Below are positions 1-11,194 of a DNA stretch of 64,000 nucleotides, one piece after another (position 1 is the stretch's first letter; every line of letters begins with the position of its first letter). A model generated the notes under the pieces. It saw only the letters and a program-made list of their open reading frames with translations. It ran no database searches and was not told the DNA's origin. Both the position numbers and the translations under genes were made by a program. The DNA is from an uncultured bacterium (GTDB lineage: Bacteria > Verrucomicrobiota > Lentisphaeria > Victivallales > UBA1829), in assembly GCA_902780135.1 (NCBI GenBank), contig CACZEK010000002.1, forward strand, positions 62,001 through 126,000, read 5' to 3'.

Positions 1-894
1 AAGACGCGCGAGGCGGCGATCGCGCAGTTCGAGACGTCGCTGAAGCGCCTCGGGACCGACTACGTCGATTTTTACCTGCTGCACAACCTCGGCGACAACC
101 GCAGCGCGTTGTTCGAGGACCTCGGCTTGTGGGATTATGTGCTGGAACAGAAGCGGCTCGGCAGGATCCGGCACGTCGGGTTCTCGTTCCACTCCACAGC
201 CGACCAGCTCGACGACATCCTCTCGAAGCACCCGGAGGCGGAGTTCGTGCAGCTTCAGATCAACTACGCCGACTGGGACCACAAGTTCATCCAGTCGCGC
301 CTGAACTACGAGGTCTGCCGCAAACACGGCAAGCCCGTCGTCATCATGGAGCCCGTGAAGGGCGGCATGCTCGCGACGCCGCCGGAATCCGTCGTGAAGA
401 TCCTCCGCGACGCGAACCCGGACATTTCTCCCGCGGCGTGGGCGATCCGGTTCGGCGCGAACCTGCCGGGCGTGATCACGGTGCTGTCCGGGATGAGCAC
501 GCCGGAGCAGATGGACGACAATCTGAAGTCGATGAAGGATTTCAAGGGGCTGACCGACGCGGATATTGCCACGATCTCCGAGGCGCAGAAGGCGCTTGCG
601 GCGGTCCCGATGATCCCGTGCACCTCCTGCGACTACTGCGCGAAAGTCTGCCCGATGAACATCGGCATCTCCGGCACGTTCAACGGGCGGAACCTGCTCA
701 CGCTGTACCGCAACGTCGAGAGCGCGAAGGTGCAGATATTCTGGGCGGTCGCGAACCTGGGCAAGAAGGACGCCGTGGAGTGCGTCGGCTGCGGCAAGTG
801 CGAGGAAGTCTGCCCGCAGCACCTCAATATCCGCGAACTGCTCGCCGAGGCGGCGAAGGCGTTCGACCAGCACCCCAAAGGGGTGTCCGAGTAG
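1..894 (+). CDS. Aldo/keto reductase with C-terminal 4Fe-4S domain (5' truncated by window edge)
   Basis: The frame is open from base 1, so the N-terminus lies outside the window; 297 residues are visible. The segment with FYLLHNLGDN and the following GRIRHVGFSFH are typical strands of the aldo/keto reductase TIM barrel. The C-terminus carries two ferredoxin-like clusters, CTSCDYCAKVCP (visible residues 207-217) and CVGCGKCEEVCP (261-271), enough for two 4Fe-4S centres. This marks the iron-sulphur subgroup of predicted cytoplasmic oxidoreductases; the substrate is unknown. The catalytic Asp/Tyr/Lys residues would lie in the missing part. The last codons (HPKGVSE, stop TAG) lie inside a hairpin of a dispersed repeat at 871-926. 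The next gene is convergent. Confidence 0.9.
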   Translation, partial: KTREAAIAQFETSLKRLGTDYVDFYLLHNLGDNRSALFEDLGLWDYVLEQKRLGRIRHVGFSFHSTADQLDDILSKHPEAEFVQLQINYADWDHKFIQSRLNYEVCRKHGKPVVIMEPVKGGMLATPPESVVKILRDANPDISPAAWAIRFGANLPGVITVLSGMSTPEQMDDNLKSMKDFKGLTDADIATISEAQKALAAVPMIPCTSCDYCAKVCPMNIGISGTFNGRNLLTLYRNVESAKVQIFWAVANLGKKDAVECVGCGKCEEVCPQHLNIRELLAEAAKAFDQHPKGVSE

Positions 895-926
895 TGCGCG
901 GCTCCGCTCGCGCACGGCAAGCCGTG
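871..926. repeat. Hairpin repeat, locus 1 (overlaps the end of the aldo/keto reductase)
   Basis: Three short hairpins follow each other: CACCCCAAAGGGGTG at 871-885, a second at 894-915 (arms GTGCGCG and CGCGCAC), and CACGGCAAGCCGTG at 913-926. The order and the joining sequence (CCGAGTAGTGC) match the reverse complement of the repeat at 13131-13220. The first hairpin codes for the last residues of the upstream protein and the second begins on the G of its stop codon. Confidence 0.6.
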
Positions 927-970
927 CTGAAATAATGCCTTGCTTTGCGACGGCACGGGGCGTCGGGCGT

Positions 971-1723
971 CTATCGTGCCAGAAACGCCTTGCGCTCCGG
1001 CTCGGAGTAATGCTCGATCGCGTACCGGAGCGTCGTGCGCGGCATGACCGCTTTGTTTTTCTCCAGATAGGCTGTCAGCGCGGCGCGGTCGCGTTTGCCG
1101 ATCTCGCGCAGCATCCAGCCGCACGCCTTGTGCATGAGGTCGTGCGGATGCGGCAGGAACCGGTCCACCATGCGGAACGGGACTTCCAGTTGTTTCGCGC
1201 GGATGAACGGGAACATGGAGAGGACGGCGATGCGTTCCTCCCAGAGATGCCCGGACGCGGCGAAGCGTTCCAGCGTGTCCGCGCCGTGTTCGAACGCGTA
1301 TGCCCCGGTGATGTCCGGCGCGGTCAAATCGACCAGGTCCCAGTTGTTGACGAATCCGCCCCGGGCGAGGCGCGCATACTGTTCGAAGATGGCGGCGCGT
1401 TCCGTTTCTTCCGTCGGTTTCGACTGATATTTGTCAGCCAGAATGAGCAGGGCGCAGAGGCGTATCTCGTGCCATTCGGAATGCGCGGCGCGGACCGCCT
1501 CGCGGACGGGGAGACCCCGGAACACCTTCGCCGTGCGGCGGGTCAGCGGATTGCGGATGCCGAGGAACCTGTCGCCTTCGCCGTACTGCCCTTTGCCCGT
1601 CTTGAAAAAGGACATGAGGATTTTCGCGTCGGCGGGATTCGCCTGCGCGAGCATGGCGTGTTCGAGGCCGGCGGCGGTGAGGTTCACGCCCGAACCGGAG
1701 GGGGATTTTTCCGGCGTTTTCAT
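971..1723 (-). CDS. DNA alkylation repair protein (AlkD-like DNA glycosylase)
   Basis: 250 residues. The C-terminal half (WEERIAVLSMFPFI, then HDLMHKACGWMLREIGKRD and PRTTLRYAIEHY) matches the HEAT-like repeat enzymes of the AlkD/AlkC family, which excise alkylated purines such as 3- and 7-methyl adducts in the cytoplasm. The start at MKTPEK was chosen because its ATG overlaps the rsmE stop codon in an ATGA quartet, which implies translational coupling; the open frame upstream of that start has no family similarity. It is the last gene of the seven-gene minus-strand run beginning with leuS. Family assignment is good; the exact lesion range is unknown. Confidence 0.85.
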   Translation of the reverse strand: MKTPEKSPSGSGVNLTAAGLEHAMLAQANPADAKILMSFFKTGKGQYGEGDRFLGIRNPLTRRTAKVFRGLPVREAVRAAHSEWHEIRLCALLILADKYQSKPTEETERAAIFEQYARLARGGFVNNWDLVDLTAPDITGAYAFEHGADTLERFAASGHLWEERIAVLSMFPFIRAKQLEVPFRMVDRFLPHPHDLMHKACGWMLREIGKRDRAALTAYLEKNKAVMPRTTLRYAIEHYSEPERKAFLAR

Positions 1724-2451
1724 GCGTTTGGCTCTGCGGATGCGAGGCGTCCGGCGAGGAACGACAGCGCGAACTCCACGCGGAGGATGTGAGGCCCGAA
1801 CGTGACGGGCGCGTAGCCGTTGGCGCGGAACGCGGCGACTTCGTCCGGCGTGAACCCGCCCTCGGGTCCGATCGCGAGCACGACTTTGCCGGGGAGCGCG
1901 ACGGGGCAGGGCGCGGCGTCGACGGGATGCCCGATGATCGCGGCCGCGCCGTCCGTGAGCCGGGCGGAAAGCCCCGAGCCGAAGAACTCGCGCAGGGAGC
2001 GTACAAAAGTCAGCTCCGGCAGGACGGTCGTGCAGCCCTGTTCCAGCCCCTCGATCAGCACGGACCGGATCGCGTCCGGCGCCATGCACGAGCTGGTCCA
2101 GTAGCTTTTCTCGGTCTTCGCGGCGTGGAAGAACACGGCGCGGCGGATGCCGGACGACGCGATGAAATGGAGCGTTTTCTTGAAGCTCTGCGGACGGGGC
2201 AGGGCGATGACCGGGAGGATGTTCGACGGCGGGGGCGGCGGACTGGACGTGTCCTCCAGCCGGAGCCGGGCGGAATGCCGGGCCGTTTCCAGGATGCGCG
2301 CCGTGCCGATGCCGCCGCCGAGGACGCCCGCGCGGATGACGTCGCCGGGCTTCGCGTGGAGGATGCAGAAGATGTGTTCGGCGTGTTCTCCGCCGACCGT
2401 GAATTCGCGTTCGGGCGACAGGTCGCGTTCCTCGACGATCAGCAGGTTCAT
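1720..2451 (-). CDS. rsmE: 16S rRNA (uracil-1498-N3)-methyltransferase RsmE
   Basis: 243 residues, the usual length. The C-terminal SPOUT knot is clear: AIGPEGGFTPDEVAAF about 50 residues from the end and LGPHILRVE-like GPHILRVEFAL before the terminus. The N-terminal PUA-like domain covers roughly residues 1-70. It methylates U1498 of 16S rRNA using S-adenosylmethionine. The ATG overlaps the coaC stop by four bases (ATGA at 2448-2451) and its own stop overlaps the AlkD-like start the same way, so the three genes are probably translated together. Residues 86-91 form an unusual Pro run (SSPPPPPSN) in the interdomain linker. Confidence 0.93.
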   Translation of the reverse strand: MNLLIVEERDLSPEREFTVGGEHAEHIFCILHAKPGDVIRAGVLGGGIGTARILETARHSARLRLEDTSSPPPPPSNILPVIALPRPQSFKKTLHFIASSGIRRAVFFHAAKTEKSYWTSSCMAPDAIRSVLIEGLEQGCTTVLPELTFVRSLREFFGSGLSARLTDGAAAIIGHPVDAAPCPVALPGKVVLAIGPEGGFTPDEVAAFRANGYAPVTFGPHILRVEFALSFLAGRLASAEPNA

Positions 2452-2990
2452 GCGGAGAACGTCTTTTTGACCGCTTCGAGGATGTCGGCGGGCTCCGCCA
2501 TCCGTCCCTTGCCGGACGTGCCGCAGGCGAGGTGTCCGGTGTCGGGCCCGACGGTGCGGACGCCGAGCTTCTCCACGATCTTCGCGAGGTTGTCCTGCAC
2601 GATCGGGCTGTTCCACATGTTTTCGTTCATGGCGGGCGCGAGCAGCACGGGGCCGCGGAAGGTCAGCGCGGCGGTGGTCAGGGCGTCGTCGGCGATGCCG
2701 GTTGCGTATTTGCCGAGGAAGTTCGCGGTGGCGGGCGCGACGACGAGCAGGTCCGCCCATTCGGCGAGGTCGACGTGTTCGGGGCGCGGCTGGAGTCCGG
2801 AGAAGAGGTCGGTCAGGACGGGGTGTTTCGAGAGCGTGAGGAAGATTCGGTCGGAGATGAGCCGGAGCGCGTTGGCGGTCATGACGACGCGGACGTCGAA
2901 TCCGGCGGAAACGAGTTTGGAGCAGAGGTCGGCGGACTTGTAGACGGCGATGCCGCCCGTGACGCCGAGGATGATGTTTTTGCCGTTCAT
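2448..2990 (-). CDS. coaC: Phosphopantothenoylcysteine decarboxylase (stand-alone CoaC flavoprotein)
   Basis: 180 residues. Shows the HFCD flavoprotein hallmarks: GVTGGIAVYKSADL near the N-terminus (FMN contact), the active-site His in the DLAEWADLLVVAPATANF region, and the substrate clamp PAMNENMW. A Cys-containing flexible segment follows (HLACGTSGKGRM). The enzyme decarboxylates 4'-phosphopantothenoylcysteine in coenzyme A synthesis. Most bacteria fuse this to the CoaB ligase in one protein of about 400 residues; here the CoaB half is absent and not next door. Lies 22 bases after gmk, the usual gmk-coaBC neighbourhood, and overlaps rsmE by four bases. Confidence 0.92.
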   Translation of the reverse strand: MNGKNIILGVTGGIAVYKSADLCSKLVSAGFDVRVVMTANALRLISDRIFLTLSKHPVLTDLFSGLQPRPEHVDLAEWADLLVVAPATANFLGKYATGIADDALTTAALTFRGPVLLAPAMNENMWNSPIVQDNLAKIVEKLGVRTVGPDTGHLACGTSGKGRMAEPADILEAVKKTFSA

Positions 2991-3012
2991 GTGCGTACTC
3001 CGTGGTTGTCTG

Positions 3013-3642
3013 TCAGACGGTGCGTCTGCGTTTCGGGTGGCTGCGGAGGCCGAGGATGAGTTCGGTGAACTCCTTCACGGCGCGGCCGAGGTCGTCGTTC
3101 ACGATGATATGGTCGTATTCGTTCGCATGGTCCATTTCGCCCTTCGCGTTGGCGAGGCGGCGGCGGATGGACTCCTCGGTTTCGGTGCCGCGTGCGCGGA
3201 GGCGGCGTTCCAGCTCCTCGAACGACGGCGGCATGATGAAGATGAACTCGCACGCCTGGCAGAATTCGTCGGAGCCGGCGCAGAGCGCGCGGAGCTGCGC
3301 CGCGCCCTGGACGTCGATGTCGAGCAGGACGTCGATCCCGCGCCGGACGCGGCCGAGGAGTTCGGATTTGAGCGTGCCGTAGCAGTTGCCGTGGACCTCG
3401 GCGTGTTCCGCGAAGGCGTCCTCCGCGACGAGCGCGTCGAATTGTTCGCGGGAGATGAAATGATAGTCGCGTCCGTCGACCTCGCCGGGGCGGGGCTGGC
3501 GCGTGGTGCAGGACACGGAGAACTCGATGCCGCCGAGGCCGCCGATGGCGGCTTTGTAGATGGTGGATTTGCCGGAGCCGCTGGGTCCGGAGAGGATCAG
3601 GACCATGCCGGTGCGTGCGGGAGTGTCGGATGCCGTGTTCAT
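3013..3642 (-). CDS. gmk: Guanylate kinase
   Basis: 209 residues, normal length. P-loop GPSGSGKS at residues 19-26, the GMP-binding segment SCTTRQPRPGEVDGRDYHF, and LLDIDVQGAAQL and FIMPPS motifs all match guanylate kinase, which turns GMP into GDP in the cytoplasm. The chosen start, MNTASD, overlaps the stop of the glycerate kinase gene in an ATGA quartet (3639-3642). Its product supplies the step after GMP synthase, which lies elsewhere in the window (15592-16572). Confidence 0.95.
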   Translation of the reverse strand: MNTASDTPARTGMVLILSGPSGSGKSTIYKAAIGGLGGIEFSVSCTTRQPRPGEVDGRDYHFISREQFDALVAEDAFAEHAEVHGNCYGTLKSELLGRVRRGIDVLLDIDVQGAAQLRALCAGSDEFCQACEFIFIMPPSFEELERRLRARGTETEESIRRRLANAKGEMDHANEYDHIIVNDDLGRAVKEFTELILGLRSHPKRRRTV

Positions 3643-4775
3643 GCGCGTGTGCCGTTCCGGAAAAGCCTGGCGGCGTTGACCGCCGTGAAGTAGAGGTCGT
3701 CCGCGGCTGCCGCCATGGCTTCTTCGAGCGTGCGGCGTCCGGTGGACGTGCTGAAAGCGAAATCGTAGGTCTTTGCGAGTTCCTCCGGGGCGCCTTCGAT
3801 CGCGCCGGAGAGCAGCAGGACGGGGACGTTCTCCCTGTGCGCCGCCTGGGCGACCGCGCTGCAGAGCTTGCCTTCGGCGGTCTGGGAATCCGTGCGGCCT
3901 TCGCCGGTCACGACGAGGTCCGCGTCCGCGATCTGGCGGCGGAACGAGATGGCGTCGAGGACGAGCTCCGCGCCGGATTTCGGCTGAGCGCCGCAGAACG
4001 CGCGGAGGCCCGCGCCGAGTCCGCCCGCCGCGCCGTCGCCGGGCATTTCCTTCGGCAGGAGCATGGACTGGCGGTCCCAGACGGAGAAGAGGTGGCGGAG
4101 GTTGTGGTCGAGCTTGGCGACCATGTCGGGCGTGGCGCCCTTCTGCGGACCGAAGACCTGCGCCGCGCCGAGGGGGCCGGAGAGCGGGTTGCGGACGTCG
4201 CAGGCGGTTGTGATGCGCGTTTCCTGAAGGCGGACGTCGGCGCCGGCGATGGCGATGCGGTTGAGCATGTGGAGCGCGCCGCCGCCCCGGGGAAGCTCGC
4301 GGCCGCGCGGGTCGAGCAGGCTGTATCCGAGCGCCTGCGCCATGCCCGCGCCGCCGTCGACCGTGGCGGACCCGCCGAGTCCGATGAGGATGTCGCGGAC
4401 GCCGAGGTCCAGGATCGCGCGGATGACTTCGCCCGTGCCGTAGGTCGTGGCGGTCATCGGGTCGCGCTTGATCGGTTTCACGAGGTAGAGGCCGCTGGCG
4501 GACGCCATTTCGAAGACGGCGGTCAGCCCGTTGTTGATGAGCGCGAATTCGGCTTCGACGGAATTGCCGTCCGGTCCGGTGACCCTGACCGTGCGGATCT
4601 CGCCGTGGAGCGCGGCGGCCAGCGTGCGCGTCATGCCCTCGCCGCCGTCGGAGACCGGAACGGAAACGAGTTCGGCGTCCGGGAAGACGGTACGGAAAGC
4701 CTTTTGGAGCACGCGGCAGACCGTGGCGCTTTTCATGCACATCTTGAACTTGTCGGGCGCGAACACGATTTTCAT
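3639..4775 (-). CDS. Glycerate kinase (GarK/GlxK family)
   Basis: 378 residues. Starts MKIVFAPDKFK, the standard opening of the type I glycerate kinase family, and has SDGGEGM, GLGGSATVDGGAGMAQALG and VVTGEGRTDSQTAEGK motifs. It phosphorylates D-glycerate, normally to 2-phosphoglycerate. The gene starts two bases after the stop of the iron alcohol dehydrogenase, so the two are probably coexpressed. A reductase plus glycerate kinase pairing would suit catabolism of small hydroxy acids or aldehydes, but that pathway link is inference. Confidence 0.92.
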   Translation of the reverse strand: MKIVFAPDKFKMCMKSATVCRVLQKAFRTVFPDAELVSVPVSDGGEGMTRTLAAALHGEIRTVRVTGPDGNSVEAEFALINNGLTAVFEMASASGLYLVKPIKRDPMTATTYGTGEVIRAILDLGVRDILIGLGGSATVDGGAGMAQALGYSLLDPRGRELPRGGGALHMLNRIAIAGADVRLQETRITTACDVRNPLSGPLGAAQVFGPQKGATPDMVAKLDHNLRHLFSVWDRQSMLLPKEMPGDGAAGGLGAGLRAFCGAQPKSGAELVLDAISFRRQIADADLVVTGEGRTDSQTAEGKLCSAVAQAAHRENVPVLLLSGAIEGAPEELAKTYDFAFSTSTGRRTLEEAMAAAADDLYFTAVNAARLFRNGTRA

Positions 4776-4777
4776 GG

Positions 4778-5986
4778 TCAAAGCTCCTTCTTCAGGATCC
4801 CGGAGATGATTTCGGCGGCGTTTTCCGGTGCGACCGGACGCGGCGCCGAGGCGAGTTTGATCGGATTCTTGACCGCGTCGGACGCGATCCTGTCGACCAT
4901 CGCGGCGTCGAAGCAGGGCAGCGCGGAGAGTTTCGGCGCGCCCGCGTACTTCGCGATGAACGCCGCGGCGGCGCTCACGACGTCGTCCGGCGTCTTCTGC
5001 GGAGCCTCCGACGGGAACACGTCCGCGAGCAGCATGGTGCGTTCCGCGACGGCTTTTTCCGCGAGGTAGTAGCGCCAGAAGGGCGGCAGGAGCATCGAGG
5101 CGGCGATCCCGTGCGGGATCTGGCCGTAGAACGAGAAGCTGCCGAGGTGCGGGAGCGAGGTCGGACGTTCCGCGATCTGCATGCCGCCGATGGTCGCGGC
5201 GGCGCAGAGGCGTTCGCGGACGTTGACGTCGTCCGGGTCGCGGAAGGCGAGGGGGAGATAGTCCTTGATGAGGCGGACCGCATAGACCGCGTTTGCGTTC
5301 GTGGCGAACTTCGTTTCCGGCGAACCGGTGTTCAGCAGGGACTCGATGCAGTGGGTGAGCGCGTCGAGCGCGGTCGCCGCGGTGAGACTGTCGGACATGG
5401 AGCGCCCGTAATACGGGTCGATGAGCGCCATGCGCGGGATGATCTGCCTGTCGGCGATGAGGCGTTTGACGCCCGCCGCGCGGTCGACGATGTTCGCGTA
5501 CGGCGTGACCTCGGAGCCGGTCCCCGCCGTGGTCGGGATCGCGATGATGCGCTTGAACTCCCTGCCGGGGAACCGTTCGGAGATCTTCCCGGAGCCGAAG
5601 AACTCGGAGACGTCGAGCCCGGCCTGGTATGCCGCCCAGGCGGCTTTCGCGGCGTCGAGGACGCTGCCGCCGCCGATGGCGACGACTTCCGACGACGCGC
5701 TCTGTTCGATGGCGTCGCGGATGCGCGCGACGTCGTCCAGGTCGGGTTCCGCCGGGATGTCGCACACGATGCGGGACTCGAATTCGTAGTGGAGCACCAT
5801 GTTCGTCATGTCGGCGCGCGCGCCGGATTTCGAAAGGGACTTGCCGCCGGTCACGAACGTGACGACGGGCTTGTCTTCGGAGAGCAGGAACTCGGCGGAC
5901 AGGTCGGTCATGACGCCGGGGCCGAGGTCGATGCAGACCGGTTCGTACTGTTCGAAGAGTGCGATGTAATCTTGTTCGGGGGTCAT
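4778..5986 (-). CDS. Iron-containing alcohol dehydrogenase
   Basis: 402 residues, group III metal-dependent dehydrogenase. NAD(P)-binding GGGSVLDAAK near residue 103, TTAGTGSEVT around 150, and metal ligands visible as Asp and His in TALDALTHCIES plus His in LPHLGSF and in IPHGIAAS. It probably oxidises an alcohol or reduces an aldehyde in the cytoplasm; the substrate cannot be read from sequence. It begins seven bases after leuS and ends two bases before the glycerate kinase, inside the same operon. A housekeeping synthetase followed by a catabolic dehydrogenase is an unusual order. Confidence 0.9.
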   Translation of the reverse strand: MTPEQDYIALFEQYEPVCIDLGPGVMTDLSAEFLLSEDKPVVTFVTGGKSLSKSGARADMTNMVLHYEFESRIVCDIPAEPDLDDVARIRDAIEQSASSEVVAIGGGSVLDAAKAAWAAYQAGLDVSEFFGSGKISERFPGREFKRIIAIPTTAGTGSEVTPYANIVDRAAGVKRLIADRQIIPRMALIDPYYGRSMSDSLTAATALDALTHCIESLLNTGSPETKFATNANAVYAVRLIKDYLPLAFRDPDDVNVRERLCAAATIGGMQIAERPTSLPHLGSFSFYGQIPHGIAASMLLPPFWRYYLAEKAVAERTMLLADVFPSEAPQKTPDDVVSAAAAFIAKYAGAPKLSALPCFDAAMVDRIASDAVKNPIKLASAPRPVAPENAAEIISGILKKEL

Positions 5987-5993
5987 GGGCGGA

Positions 5994-8552
<2,559 letters not shown>

Positions 8553-8604
8553 GATGCGGGGATTCTCCGTTTTGTGTTGAGTTTTTTGGAAAAAAGTCCA
8601 TCTA

Positions 8605-8633
8605 AATATAAAGCACATGCGCGCGTTTTGCAA
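8605..8633 (-). promoter_or_regulatory. Promoter for the leuS operon
   Basis: Read on the minus strand: TTGCAA (8628-8633), 17-base spacer, TATATT (8605-8610), about 50 bases before the leuS ATG. Confidence 0.6.
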
Positions 8634-8660
8634 GCACGAAGGACATTTTTCCCGCAAAAA

Positions 8661-8697
8661 AGGAAGGCCGTCCGGCAAAAGACCGGACAGCCTCGGA
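8661..8697 (-). terminator. Rho-independent terminator of the GH3 gene
   Basis: Arms 8665-8675 and 8683-8693 form an 11-pair stem in the minus-strand RNA (AGGCUGUCCGG with CCGGACGGCCU, one G-U pair), followed by UUCCUUUUUU. The G-U pair exists only on this strand, which supports the orientation. Confidence 0.8.
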
Positions 8698-8718
8698 GCG
8701 GCCGGTTCCGCCGTGCCG

Positions 8719-10818
8719 TTATGCGAGTTTGAGAGTGAGGACCTTCGACGCCAGCGTGCGGCTGTCGTGCCCGAAGAAGATCTCGACGTCGTCCTTCGGC
8801 ATGAACCAGCGTCCCTGGGCGTCGACGAGCCGGAATTCGTCGGCGGGGACCTCGATCGCGACGCGCGCCGTTTCGCCCGCTTCGAGATGGATGCGCCGGA
8901 ATCCCTTCAGCTCGACGAGCGGGGCTTCCACGCCGGGCTTCGTGTGGCTGATGTACAGCTGGACGACCTCGTCGCCCGCGCGTTCGCCGACGTTCGTGAC
9001 GTTCGCGGAGACGGTCACGCGCCCCTTCTTCGCCAGGGAGCCGGCGAGCCGGACGCCGGAGTATCGGAACTCGGTGTAGCTGAGCCCGAATCCGAACGGG
9101 AAGAGGATGTTGCTCTTCGCGTAGCGGTAGGTGCGGTTCGCCATGCTGTAGTCGTGGTAGTCCGGGAGCTTCGCGGGGTCCCGCGGGATCGTGAACGGGA
9201 GATGGCCGGAGGGACACGTCTTGCCGAAGAGGACTTCGCCGATTGCCGTTCCGCCCGCCTCGCCGGGATAGGATGCGTACACGATGGCGGACGCCTTCTT
9301 CACGTCTTTGCCGAGGTCGACCGGGCAGCCCGCCATGACCACGAGGACGACCTTGAAGCCTTCCCTGTAGAGGAAGTCGAGCATGGACCGCTGGGAGTCG
9401 GGCAGGGCGATGGTGTTGCGTTCGGTGCTGTCGCTTTCCTCGCCCTCGATGGATTCGTCGAACCCGACGACCGCGACGACCGGGTATTTTTTGTCGTAGA
9501 GCCAGATCTGTTTGGAGAGGTCGACCGCGGGTCCGTCCAGAGGCACGCCCTTGCGCGGCTCGAAGCTGGTGGCGGGATCGGCGTTGGCGGCGATGCCCTC
9601 CAGGACCGTGACCATGTGGTCGGAGAATCCGTTGTAGTTGCCCCAGAGCGCGGTGAGGCTGGTCAGGTTCGGACCGGCGAGATTGAGTTTCGCTGTCGGC
9701 TTGAGCGGGAGGATGCCGTCGTTCTTGAGCAGGATGACCGACTTTCGCGCGGCTTCGAGGGCGATCGCGCGGTGTTCGGCGCAGTGGACTTTCGAGATCG
9801 GCGTCTTCGCCAGCGGGACGAGTTCGTCGCGGTCGAAGCAGCCGAGTTTCATGCGGGTCATCAGCACGTGCCGCAGGGCGTCGTCGAGGTCGGCATCCGT
9901 GATCATCTTTTTTTTGTAGGCGTCGAGGAGCTTTTCATAGGAGCAGCCGCAGTTGAGGTTGCAGCCGTTCTTCAGCGCGTAGGCGGCGGAGGCGGTCTGG
10001 TCGGGCGTGACCTTGTGGGTCTGGTGGAAGTCCATGATCGCCCAGCAGTCGGAGACGAAATGCCCCTTGAATCCCCATTTCTTGCGGAGGAGTTCCCGGA
10101 TGTACTTCGCGCTGCCGCAGCACACCTGTCCGTTCGTGCGGTTGTACGCGCCCATGACGCTTTCCACTTTCGCCTCGGTCACGAGCTTTTTGAACGCGGG
10201 CAGATAGGTCTGCGTGGCGTCGCGTTTGCCGATCTTCGCATCGAACCGGTGACGTTCCGCCTCGGGCCCGCTGTGCCCCCAGAAATGCTTCGCGCATGCC
10301 GCCAGTTTCAGGTACTTCGGATCGTCGCCCTGAAGCCCGCGGACCATCGCCGCGCCGAATTCGCCGGTGAGGTACGGGTCCTCGCCGAACGTCTCCTGTC
10401 CGCGGCCCCAGCGCGGGTCGCGGAAGATGTTGATGTTCGGCGTCCAGAACGTCAGGCCGCGGTAGATCGGCGTGCTGCCGTCGCCGGAAAACCTGCGCGC
10501 GGCGGCGTTCTTCGCGCGCGCCTCCACCGCGATCGCGCACCCCATGCGGTACTGCAGGTCGGTGTCGAACGTGGCCGCCATGCCGATCGCCTGCGGGAAC
10601 ACGGTCGCCATGCCGGCGCGCGCCACGCCGTGCAGGCATTCGCTCCAGTAGTTGTAGGCCGGGATGCCGAGGCGTTCGACCGCCGGGGCGTCGTGCAGCA
10701 GCTGGCCGACCTTTTCCTTCACGGTCATCGCCTTGATAAGCGCTTCCACGCGCTCCTCGAACGGGAGGCTGTCGTCGTACCACACGAATTTGCCGCGTTT
10801 TGCCTGAAGTCTGCTCAT
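8719..10818 (-). CDS. Glycoside hydrolase family 3 (beta-glucosidase/beta-xylosidase type)
   Basis: 699 residues. Domain order: N-terminal (beta/alpha)8 domain with [28 protein letters not shown] and [14 protein letters not shown]; catalytic nucleophile Asp in [12 protein letters not shown] near residue 257; alpha/beta sandwich domain with [21 protein letters not shown] segment; C-terminal fibronectin-like domain after [12 protein letters not shown]. The [14 protein letters not shown] signature is that of the xylosidase/glucosidase branch. No signal peptide, so it probably cleaves imported oligosaccharides in the cytoplasm. Start chosen at MSRLQAKRG, five bases after AGGAG. A promoter and a LacI-type operator-like palindrome lie about 100 bases upstream. 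Confidence 0.92.
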   Translation of the reverse strand: MSRLQAKRGKFVWYDDSLPFEERVEALIKAMTVKEKVGQLLHDAPAVERLGIPAYNYWSECLHGVARAGMATVFPQAIGMAATFDTDLQYRMGCAIAVEARAKNAAARRFSGDGSTPIYRGLTFWTPNINIFRDPRWGRGQETFGEDPYLTGEFGAAMVRGLQGDDPKYLKLAACAKHFWGHSGPEAERHRFDAKIGKRDATQTYLPAFKKLVTEAKVESVMGAYNRTNGQVCCGSAKYIRELLRKKWGFKGHFVSDCWAIMDFHQTHKVTPDQTASAAYALKNGCNLNCGCSYEKLLDAYKKKMITDADLDDALRHVLMTRMKLGCFDRDELVPLAKTPISKVHCAEHRAIALEAARKSVILLKNDGILPLKPTAKLNLAGPNLTSLTALWGNYNGFSDHMVTVLEGIAANADPATSFEPRKGVPLDGPAVDLSKQIWLYDKKYPVVAVVGFDESIEGEESDSTERNTIALPDSQRSMLDFLYREGFKVVLVVMAGCPVDLGKDVKKASAIVYASYPGEAGGTAIGEVLFGKTCPSGHLPFTIPRDPAKLPDYHDYSMANRTYRYAKSNILFPFGFGLSYTEFRYSGVRLAGSLAKKGRVTVSANVTNVGERAGDEVVQLYISHTKPGVEAPLVELKGFRRIHLEAGETARVAIEVPADEFRLVDAQGRWFMPKDDVEIFFGHDSRTLASKVLTLKLA

Positions 10819-10913
10819 GGATTTCTCCTGTGACGGGTTGGGACGGACCGCTTCCGCAGTCCGTTTTGTGTATGGATAATGGTTTGAAATGGCATGGCGT
10901 CCGCGCCTGTTTG

Positions 10914-10927
10914 CGGAATCGTTTCCG
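10914..10927. promoter_or_regulatory. Possible LacI/GalR-type operator before GH3
   Basis: CGGAATCGTTTCCG is an inverted repeat with one mismatched pair and carries the AANCGNTT core of LacI-family operators. It sits just downstream of the GH3 -10 box, over the expected transcription start. Such cores occur by chance, so this is tentative. Confidence 0.35.
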
Positions 10928-10929
10928 AT

Positions 10930-10957
10930 AATATAAGCCCGCGTCCGCCAGTTGCAA
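10930..10957 (-). promoter_or_regulatory. Promoter for GH3
   Basis: Minus strand: TTGCAA (10952-10957), 16-base spacer, TATATT (10930-10935). The gap 10819-11194 between GH3 and the next gene otherwise holds the operator-like site, a divergent promoter at 11094 and AT-rich sequence. Confidence 0.55.
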
Positions 10958-11093
10958 CCCGGTTCCAAGGAAAAGATGCGCGTTTTATCAAAAAAAATAT
11001 GCCTTTTGCGCGGATCCTGTCTTTTTTTCGCAGATGCTGCCGAAAACGGAAGAACCCGGCCCCGCTTTTTTTATAAAGTTTTTGGAAAATCGC

Positions 11094-11122
11094 TTGACAA
11101 AAACAATTCAGAGGTGTAAATT
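11094..11122 (+). promoter_or_regulatory. Promoter for the Pro/Gln-repeat protein
   Basis: TTGACA (11094-11099), 17-base spacer, TAAATT (11117-11122), about 70 bases before the gene. Confidence 0.65.
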
Positions 11123-11194
11123 ATTAAAAATGTCATACTTTGTATTATGTTTCCCGTCCGGGAAAAAAACCAGCTTTCTCAAGGAGGAACCACG

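Noticed and set aside
129..935. Long open frame overlapping the aldo/keto reductase in another frame
   Set aside because: Arg/Gly/Pro-rich translation typical of GC-rich shadow frames, with no homologous motif; the true frame has Fe-S clusters.
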